Part shown: one piece after another, positions 1 through 3,987 of the stretch
Layout: every line of letters begins with the position of its first letter
Numbering within the stretch: the stretch's first letter is position 1
Assembly: GCA_003230535.1 (NCBI GenBank)
Contig: QIEW01000296.1
Coordinates: 1 to 7,053 of the forward strand
Reading direction: 5' to 3'
Source of the DNA: a bacterium
GTDB taxonomy: Bacteria > SZUA-182 > SZUA-191
DNA length: 7,053 nucleotides
Position numbers and translations under genes: made by a program
Notes under the pieces: model-generated
The model's input: the letters and a program-made list of their open reading frames with translations, nothing else
The model's database searches: none
What the model was told of the DNA's origin: nothing

Positions 1-1
1 G

Positions 2-87
2 AAAATTTTGTTTTTTGACCGTTATTTTGTAAGTAGCTGTATTCAAATAACATCATCAATGTTTACCGTGGATTTATGAATAATCCG
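2..87. repeat. 86-bp direct repeat, copy 1
   Basis: This stretch recurs at 2171-2256 in the same orientation with 83 of 86 bases identical; the differences are at 33 (g/c), 57 (c/t) and 65 (a/g). Similarity stops after the shared AATCCG. The left boundary is uncertain because the copy begins at the window edge. It is A/T-rich, has no open frame of note, and ends in a near-palindrome, GGATTTATGAATAATCC. The two copies bracket the three-gene envelope cassette. I do not recognise the family. Confidence 0.9.
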
Positions 88-146
88 GGTTTATGATCAT
101 TAGAAGTAAGATAATTATTAAGTTTCTGAACTTTGAGGTTTTTGTG

Positions 147-170
147 CTGTCGGGTCCTCAGACCTGACAG
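147..170. repeat. Hairpin A, small palindromic repeat
   Basis: CTGTCGGGTC and GACCTGACAG form a 10-bp stem with one G-T wobble and a 4-nt loop (157-160). It is structurally related to hairpin B at 184-208: stem bases differ but change on both arms, so pairing is kept. It lies downstream of the OmpA gene on the minus strand. Confidence 0.7.
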
Positions 171-182
171 CCATTAGGGGAG

Positions 183-209
183 GGTGTCAGATTTCCTGAA
201 TCTGACACC
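183..209. repeat. Hairpin B, small palindromic repeat
   Basis: A perfect 11-bp stem, GGTGTCAGATT with AATCTGACACC, and a 5-nt loop (194-198). It belongs to the same family as hairpin A, with both sharing the pattern TGTCRGRTY around the loop. There is no T-tract on either side, so it is not an obvious terminator. Confidence 0.8.
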
Positions 210-219
210 ACCTGAATTG

Positions 220-243
220 TTGGGTTTCGCAAGCTCAACCCAA
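220..243. repeat. Hairpin C, TTGGGTT...AACCCAA palindrome
   Basis: TTGGGTT (220-226) pairs with AACCCAA (237-243) over a 10-nt loop. From memory, the wording TTGGGTT-TCGCAAGCTC-AACCCAA closely resembles a small palindromic repeat scattered through intergenic DNA of many bacteria. It lies 15 bp from the terminator-like hairpin D. Confidence 0.6.
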
Positions 244-250
244 CCTTGTA

Positions 251-274
251 TAAAAGCCCGCACCGAAGGTGCGC
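251..274 (-). terminator. Putative intrinsic terminator of the OmpA operon
   Basis: On the minus strand CGCACC-TTC-GGTGCG forms a 6-bp G/C-rich stem with a 3-nt loop, followed by GGC and then TTTT. It begins about 24 nt after the OmpA-like stop codon, where an intrinsic terminator would be expected. The T-run is short (four) and separated from the stem by three bases, so termination may be partial. The hairpin is part of a 30-bp repeat (252-281) found again at 2529-2558. Confidence 0.5.
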
Positions 275-281
275 TAAGTTC
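252..281. repeat. 30-bp terminator-like repeat, copy 1
   Basis: These 30 bases are identical to 2529-2558 and contain the CGCACC/GGTGCG hairpin plus the flanking CTAAGTTC. Sequence on either side differs between the copies, so the 30 bp behave as a unit separate from the 86-bp repeat. Confidence 0.85.
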
Positions 282-297
282 TCCACATCTACCCAGT

Positions 298-1350
298 TTA
301 GTTCTTGGTGTCGGGGTTAAGGATAACAAGTTCCACCCGCCGGTTCTGCTGACGTCCCACGCTGGTTTCATTAGTAACTAATGGTTTTGACATCCCAAAT
401 CCCTTGGCGTCCATTCTTTGTCTGTCAAGTCCCTGGGATATGAGCTGATCCATTACCGCAACAGCGCGTTTCTCGGATAGGCCCTGGTTGTACTCTTCCG
501 GACCGGTGTTATCAGTATGGCCCTCTATTATGATTTTGCGACCTGGGTACTCCTTCAGGATTTTAGCCAGGTGAGCCAGGCTCTCTTTTGCCGCGGGGCG
601 AATGTTTGTCTTGTCCACATCAAACAGGATGCCTCCAGACAGGGTAATCACTAAACCCCGCTTCACTGCTTTTACTCTGGCAAATTCGGCTGATAACAGC
701 GAAAGCTTGTTCTGCATCTCCTGCAATTGTTGTTTGGCAGCCAATGCTTCTTGTTCGGCCTTCCTTTGGGCGGCCTCAGCCTCCGCTCTCTGCCGTTGCG
801 CTTTTTCTTTAGCCAAAGCTTCTTCCCGCGCCCTTATTTCGGCTGCCCGGCGCTCGTCCTTCAGCTTTTGTTTTTTGACGATCAGCGCTTTTACCTTCGC
901 CTCCTCAGCTTGATATTCTTTTTTAACAGATTCATATTTTTTAATCTCAGCCTCTGTTTTATTTAGCTGCCGTTCAAGCTTCTTCTGGTTGTCAACAGCC
1001 TGAGCAGTTTGGGCATAAAGCTTGGCGTACAAAGCCTTCTCCCTGACATCATCCTTTGTTACCAGTTCCTTTGCCTTTGGCGCGCCGGCGCCACCGGAGC
1101 GGCGTTTATATTTCTCCAATAACTCCTCTCCCCGGTTAAGCGCCTCTTGAGCCATCTCCATTTCCGACGGAGCTTCAGCCGCAGCATTTTGCTCGGCGGC
1201 CTTAAGCAAGGCGGTTTGGGCGTCCTTAATGGCCAAACCAGGCTCTTTTGGACCAAACAAGGACTTTTGTGCACAGCCTCCCAGAAAAAGGAAGATAAAT
1301 CCCAAAACCAGTAGAGGACATAAGAATTTCCTATAAATTATGCTAGACAT
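298..1350 (-). CDS. OmpA-family lipoprotein with DUF4398-like and coiled-coil regions
   Basis: A 350-aa envelope protein predicted to anchor in the outer membrane and hold peptidoglycan. A lipoprotein signal peptide occupies residues 1-25 (basic start, hydrophobic core, lipobox LGGC with Cys26). Residues about 38-80 form an Ala-rich helical stretch resembling the DUF4398 protein encoded just upstream. About 125-228 is a long Lys/Glu/Ala coiled coil, and 232-345 is an OmpA C-terminal domain. That domain keeps GHTDN with Asp280 and LSEKRA with Arg295, the pair known in OmpA/Pal proteins to hold the diaminopimelate side chain. Alanine follows the lipid Cys, which in E. coli favours export to the outer membrane. 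An AGAGGG Shine-Dalgarno lies 8 nt before the ATG. It starts 42 bp after the upstream gene, so they are very likely co-transcribed. It is not classical OmpA, since there is no beta-barrel. Confidence 0.9.
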   Translation of the reverse strand: MSSIIYRKFLCPLLVLGFIFLFLGGCAQKSLFGPKEPGLAIKDAQTALLKAAEQNAAAEAPSEMEMAQEALNRGEELLEKYKRRSGGAGAPKAKELVTKDDVREKALYAKLYAQTAQAVDNQKKLERQLNKTEAEIKKYESVKKEYQAEEAKVKALIVKKQKLKDERRAAEIRAREEALAKEKAQRQRAEAEAAQRKAEQEALAAKQQLQEMQNKLSLLSAEFARVKAVKRGLVITLSGGILFDVDKTNIRPAAKESLAHLAKILKEYPGRKIIIEGHTDNTGPEEYNQGLSEKRAVAVMDQLISQGLDRQRMDAKGFGMSKPLVTNETSVGRQQNRRVELVILNPDTKN

Positions 1351-1392
1351 TTTGTGAACCCTCTTTTAGTAAAATGAAACAGCAGACATAGT

Positions 1393-1821
1393 TTAGTAGA
1401 GCTTTCCTTTGGCCTCCTCCAAAGACAGCCGGGCATGTTCTGCTTCCTCCATTGTTTTTTGTAATGAAACCTGGGCTTCCTTAAGCTGGTTGTCCTTAAT
1501 TTTCCATTTGGTATGCTCCAGAGCATACTTGGCTTCCATTGACGCTTTCCGGCTTAGGGTAAGCGCGCGTTTGTGGTGTTCTTTTGCAGCCTCTTCTTCA
1601 GCAAACTGTAAGGTTTCCTCCGCCGCCCGATATTCGTCGCCGGCATAAATCTGAGCCTGAGCATTGCGAGCTTCCTCCAGCGCCAGTTTGGCTGCCGCCA
1701 TCTCATCCAACGGTGGATTTACGGCGCACCCCCAGAGCATAAGGCCAAAACTCAATCCGATTACTATAAAACACTTTCCCGGCCAGAACGTCTTTTCCTT
1801 AATAGTTGTTTTAAACATCAT
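1393..1821 (-). CDS. DUF4398-type lipoprotein, middle gene of envelope cassette
   Basis: A small helical lipoprotein. The frame can open at a GTG ending at 1827, but that GTG lies inside the Shine-Dalgarno stretch GAGAGGTGA. With GAGAGG as the ribosome site, the ATG at 1821-1819 (spacing 5) or 1818-1816 (spacing 8) fits better, so I start at 1821 and give a 142-aa product. An N-terminal basic segment and hydrophobic stretch end in LMLWGC, an imperfect lipobox because Trp is at -2. The mature part is almost entirely Ala/Glu/Lys helix of the DUF4398 kind, with repeated spacing of Ala residues. The family has no established biochemical role that I know of. Together with the downstream OmpA-domain gene, which carries a similar module, it suggests a helical partner or spacer in the periplasm. 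The product ends KLY just before TAA. Confidence 0.85.
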   Translation of the reverse strand: MMFKTTIKEKTFWPGKCFIVIGLSFGLMLWGCAVNPPLDEMAAAKLALEEARNAQAQIYAGDEYRAAEETLQFAEEEAAKEHHKRALTLSRKASMEAKYALEHTKWKIKDNQLKEAQVSLQKTMEEAEHARLSLEEAKGKLY

Positions 1822-1859
1822 TTTCACCTCTCTTTCTTTTTTTGTTTCAGACTATGTTT

Positions 1860-1890
1860 CCTTCGGTTAGGTGGAAATGCCAACCAAAGG
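1860..1890 (-). other. Stem-loop between first and second cassette genes
   Basis: In minus-strand RNA, CCUUUGGUUGG pairs with CCUAACCGAAGG: 11 base pairs, including one G-U, with a single bulged U and an 8-nt loop (1872-1879). It lies 25 nt after the small lipoprotein stop codon and about 40 nt before the next start. No T-run follows, so it is more likely an mRNA-stabilising or processing element than a terminator. Confidence 0.55.
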
Positions 1891-1915
1891 GTTCAGTCAT
1901 CCGTATTTAGTACAT

Positions 1916-2035
1916 TTATGACCCCGTATTAGCCTGCGCGGATTTTTCCTCAGGGATGTCAGCAGAGTCGCAAGCAAAGGCGAAAAAAACAGCCATAAAC
2001 ATGAAAATTGCTACATTCTTTCTGAGCGCTTTCAT
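1916..2035 (-). CDS. Small lipoprotein-like protein, 39 aa
   Basis: This short gene is easily missed by length cut-offs. A perfect Shine-Dalgarno, AGGAGG (2043-2048), lies 7 nt before ATG at 2035-2033, and 39 codons follow before TAA at 1918-1916. The product has a basic N-terminus (MKALRKN), a hydrophobic core rich in Phe, Met, Ala and Val, and AFAC with Cys22, leaving an 18-residue polar tail starting CDSAD. The lipobox is imperfect because Ala replaces Leu at -3. If the Cys is lipidated, Asp at +2 would in E. coli favour retention in the inner membrane, unlike the two downstream lipoproteins, which both have Ala at +2. It heads the envelope cassette, 94 bp upstream of the DUF4398 start. 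I do not recognise a family. Many small lipoproteins of this size act as entry, lysis or stress proteins, but nothing here decides that. Confidence 0.7.
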   Translation of the reverse strand: MKALRKNVAIFMFMAVFFAFACDSADIPEEKSAQANTGS

Positions 2036-2097
2036 TTTGCTACCTCCTCTCTTGTTTAATTTAGGACAGGTAAACATTCCGCCTGCTAACTTCTATA

Positions 2098-2112
2098 CCC
2101 GAATAATTCGGG
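2098..2112. other. Inverted repeat upstream of the lipoprotein cassette
   Basis: CCCGAA-TAA-TTCGGG is a perfect 6-bp inverted repeat about 60 bp upstream of the 39-aa lipoprotein start. A second, shorter one (CTTCC-N5-GGAAG) lies at 2138-2152. Their position would suit an operator or 5' leader hairpin, but I see no convincing -35/-10 pair beside them. The role is inferred only from position. Confidence 0.35.
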
Positions 2113-2170
2113 ATCATAAACACGCTCCCGTTGGTCGCTTCCATGGCGGAAGTTTTCGGTGATTGGTATA

Positions 2171-2256
2171 AAAATTTTGTTTTTTGACCGTTATTTTGTA
2201 ACTAGCTGTATTCAAATAACATCATTAATGTTTGCCGTGGATTTATGAATAATCCG
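2171..2256. repeat. 86-bp direct repeat, copy 2
   Basis: Same orientation as 2-87, offset by exactly 2169 bp with no gaps and three substitutions (2202, 2226, 2234). It lies upstream of the lipoprotein cassette on the minus strand. Sequence diverges after AATCCG on the right and before AAAATTTTG on the left. Both copies hold a TTGACC-N17-TGTATT arrangement reading rightwards, a weak promoter-like pattern (here 2184-2212). Confidence 0.9.
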
Positions 2257-2344
2257 TGTATATTCCTTCTGCCGACCAATTATAATATAGTATACAATTT
2301 TTTTATATAACGGAGGCGCATATATATGTTACTTTTTGCGTTAC

Positions 2345-2388
2345 TGGCCAGAAAAAATACACCAAAAATGGTCGCTAAAAGTGCGCCA
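2345..2388. mobile_element. Tandem 20-mer pair, possible solo IS21-type end
   Basis: Two imperfect 20-bp units, 2345-2364 and 2369-2388, start 24 bp apart. Read on the minus strand both fit TGGYGYAYTTTT then GRCCA or GGCCA (13 of 20 positions identical). Tandem repeats of this form near the tips are typical of IS21-family elements, from memory. No istA or istB frame follows on either side, so this would be a solo end left after loss of the element. The family assignment is tentative. Confidence 0.35.
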
Positions 2389-2426
2389 GATCAGGGGGGT
2401 ATTTTAATAGTATAGGAAATTCCATT

Positions 2427-2520
2427 TTCCCCCTTCCCCTGGTGGGAGGGGATCAAGGGGAGGGGGAACCTCTTGGAGTTATCCTTCACCCCCACCTAAC
2501 CTCCCCCATCAAGGGGGAGG
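2427..2520. repeat. G/C-rich palindromic repeat pair
   Basis: Two palindromes sit side by side. The first pairs TTCCCCCT (2427-2434) with AGGGGGAA (2461-2468). The second is a perfect 8-bp stem, CCTCCCCC (2500-2507) with GGGGGAGG (2513-2520), over loop ATCAA. Similar CCTCCCCC-ATCAA-GGGGGAGG palindromes are, from memory, widespread in intergenic DNA of bacteria. On the minus strand the first may act as a strong pause, but no T-run follows. Confidence 0.6.
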
Positions 2521-2528
2521 GAACCACA

Positions 2529-2558
2529 AAAAGCCCGCACCGAAGGTGCGCTAAGTTC
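2529..2558. repeat. 30-bp terminator-like repeat, copy 2
   Basis: Identical over 30 bases to 252-281. In the minus direction the CGCACC-TTC-GGTGCG stem is followed by GGC and five Ts, slightly better than in copy 1. No gene ends nearby; the next minus-strand gene to the right stops at 3256, about 700 bp away. It may stop stray read-through from the HAD/glmM side before the lipoprotein cassette. Confidence 0.85.
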
Positions 2559-2748
2559 AACCTGCCCTGAGGTCGCTAAGTTTACATATGATATTGATAT
2601 ATAAGACTATATCTGATTCATATTTCTATCTTTAAAAGCTATTTGGTATTAGTCCTGTTTTTATCCTTTGTTAAAAAAATGCTTAAAACTGCATGTTTAT
2701 GAGTTCAGCTATTATGGGGTTAATTATTAGTGGTGATAGGTTCTGCGG

Positions 2749-2770
2749 AGCATAAGAGATTTCTTATGCT
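2749..2770. repeat. Perfect 9-bp hairpin
   Basis: AGCATAAGA (2749-2757) pairs perfectly with TCTTATGCT (2762-2770) over the loop GATT. It lies about 65 bp before the transposase remnant. It does not match an ISL3 terminal repeat that I know, and no T-run follows on either strand. Confidence 0.6.
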
Positions 2771-2835
2771 GGGGTCATTGACCCTGATGGATGGGCAAGG
2801 TCAATCAGGTGATTGGATGTAGTGAATAGCATTTT

Positions 2836-3084
2836 GTGATGTGCTTTACTTTATTGCAACACATGACCATCCAGGATGTAGCCCGGCATTTGGGGGTTAG
2901 TTGGGATGTAATCAAGGATATCCAGAAACACTGCCTGAAGAGGCGATTTTCCCGGATACCGCTTAAATCGTTGTGCTGGATTGCTATTGATGAGATATCT
3001 ATCGGCAAGGGGCAGCGCTGCCTGACCTCCCCTATTTTACGACATATGAAGGCAACTTGGTATAAGACCCGAAAACCTGGATGA
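2836..3084 (+). pseudogene. ISL3-family transposase remnant
   Basis: An 82-codon plus-strand frame whose residues about 8-64 (roughly 2857-3027) read like the centre of an ISL3 transposase. There is a helix-turn-helix segment, MTIQDVARHLGVSWDVIKDI, then the start of the DDE domain with IAIDEISIGKG, where Asp52 would be the first catalytic acid. ISL3 transposases run to about 400 residues. Here the N-terminal zinc-finger part is missing, with an in-frame stop at 2827-2829. After residue 64 similarity is lost and the second Asp and the Glu are absent. I did not find the continuation in the other two frames. The IS ends are not evident. It is a dead fragment, and the first and last codons given are simply those of the open frame. 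Confidence 0.8.
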
Positions 3085-3114
3085 GCCAAATATTAGAAGC
3101 GGTTTGGGAGTGAA

Positions 3115-3255
3115 TATTGATGAACTCGTAAAAAGTCAAAAAATATATATTCATGCCATTCCAGTGCAAACGGAAATCCAGTGTTTTCAGGTAGTTAAAA
3201 TCGGTATGGATTCCCGCTTTCGCGAAAATGACAACTTTTTACGAAACCATCAATA
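3115..3255. mobile_element. 141-bp MITE-like element with 22-bp terminal inverted repeats
   Basis: The ends, 3115-3136 and 3234-3255, are inverted repeats of 22 bp with 19 matches: TATTGATG, three mismatches, then TCGTAAAAAGT. The outer TA on both sides may be a duplicated TA target. The interior continues the imperfect inverted symmetry (GGAAATCCA near 3171-3183 against TGGATTCCCGC near 3208-3218). The element encodes no transposase. From memory, elements with GATGAACTCGTAAAAAGTC-type ends and a TTCCCGCTTTCGCGGGAAT core are common in deltaproteobacterial genomes. Its right tip touches the stop codon of the HAD gene, so on the minus strand it forms that gene's whole 3' flank and may help terminate or protect its mRNA. 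Confidence 0.7.
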
Positions 3256-3987
3256 TTATATGTGCATACCAAACTCCCGGCGCAGGATATCGACCAGCTC
3301 CCACATGTTTTTTATGACATAACGGGGATCAGTGTTCCCTTTCATCTTAAGGTACTTGCCGGATCGCTTATTATGGACTGTAATCAAACCTACCTTATTA
3401 GGGATATCCACATCATAAAGCGGGTGATCACCTACATACATGCAGCAGGCGGGAACCAGGCCCATATGCTGGCAGGCTAATTGATAGAGTTTTGGGTTCT
3501 GTTTCCCAATGCCTAATTGATCGGTAATAAAAATAGCTCTGGGATGAATATATCTAGTCAAATCCAGCCGAATCAGCTTTTCCGCCTGTTTAATTTCCAA
3601 ACCGGCGGTAATGATTCCCAAAATAAGCGGAGTTTGGGAAAGTAGTTTAAATACCTCCACCACATCCGGATAAGGCCGCAGTTCTCTGAATTTGGTTTGA
3701 TGGTAAGCTACCATGCCGGCAGCAATAATTATCGCCGGGCTTATCCCCGCATATCTTTCTCTGGGGACGCGCAGCAACACCTTGTCATAATGGCGCTCAA
3801 AATTGGAGCCAAACTCCTCGATTACTTCGGATAGCTCTTGGAAACATTCTTCCGCCTCCATTTTCAGGCCGGCTCCAATCATGGCTTTTACCGACGCCAT
3901 TCTGGCGGCTCTGGCGAACCCCGAGGTAGAAAACAGCGTATCGTCTATATCAAAGAAGATGGCTTTTAGCTTGCTTGGGGACGGCAC
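3256..3987 (-). CDS. HAD-superfamily (subfamily IA) phosphatase
   Basis: A 243-aa cytosolic phosphatase-like protein, full length for the family. All four HAD motifs are present: DIDDT at 13-17 (nucleophile Asp13, acid Asp15), Thr127 in IITAG, Lys162 in GKQNP, and GDHPLYD at 186-192 with acidic Asp187 and Asp192. Residues about 20-110 form the helical C1 cap of subfamily IA. It resembles the archaeal/deltaproteobacterial group of small HAD hydrolases (TIGR02253-like), whose substrates are mostly unknown, so no substrate is assigned. The start is GTG at 3987-3985, preceded by a strong GGAGGAGG ribosome site 7 nt away that lies inside the end of glmM. The genes overlap by 22 bp, implying one transcript and probably coupled translation. 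That suggests, without proving, a substrate among amino-sugar or hexose phosphates. The stop codon abuts a MITE-like element. Confidence 0.9.
   Translation of the reverse strand: MPSPSKLKAIFFDIDDTLFSTSGFARAARMASVKAMIGAGLKMEAEECFQELSEVIEEFGSNFERHYDKVLLRVPRERYAGISPAIIIAAGMVAYHQTKFRELRPYPDVVEVFKLLSQTPLILGIITAGLEIKQAEKLIRLDLTRYIHPRAIFITDQLGIGKQNPKLYQLACQHMGLVPACCMYVGDHPLYDVDIPNKVGLITVHNKRSGKYLKMKGNTDPRYVIKNMWELVDILRREFGMHI

Larger units (their letters stand above)
2257..2835. other. Gene-poor mobile-DNA and repeat zone
   Basis: About 580 bp with no convincing gene. In order it holds: an A/T-rich stretch with TATAAT at 2281-2286; a Shine-Dalgarno-like GGAGG and a 29-codon frame at 2326-2415; a tandem pair of 20-mers at 2345-2388; G/C-rich palindromes at 2427-2520; the second terminator-like repeat at 2529-2558; featureless A/T-rich DNA at about 2560-2745; and a perfect hairpin at 2749-2770. 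It looks like accumulated mobile-element debris. Confidence 0.7.

Noticed and set aside
147-273. CRISPR array
   Set aside because: The hairpins differ in sequence and are not regularly spaced repeats with unique spacers of constant length.
184-381. 65-codon plus-strand frame across the hairpin array
   Set aside because: It reads through palindromic repeats and into the antisense of the OmpA domain; no ribosome site and no recognisable product.
1059-1274. Alternative minus-strand frame inside the OmpA-like gene
   Set aside because: Shadow frame of a coiled-coil region with strong coding support in the other frame; no ribosome site was identified.
2805-3089. 94-codon minus-strand frame
   Set aside because: Antisense of the ISL3 transposase remnant, whose plus-strand reading is clearly the homologous one.
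3028-3110. Frameshifted continuation of the ISL3 transposase
   Set aside because: I read the other two plus frames after 3027; neither gives convincing ISL3 sequence and both hit stops, so the fragment was not extended.
3104-3322. 72-codon plus-strand frame
   Set aside because: It translates the MITE-like element and the antisense of the HAD gene.
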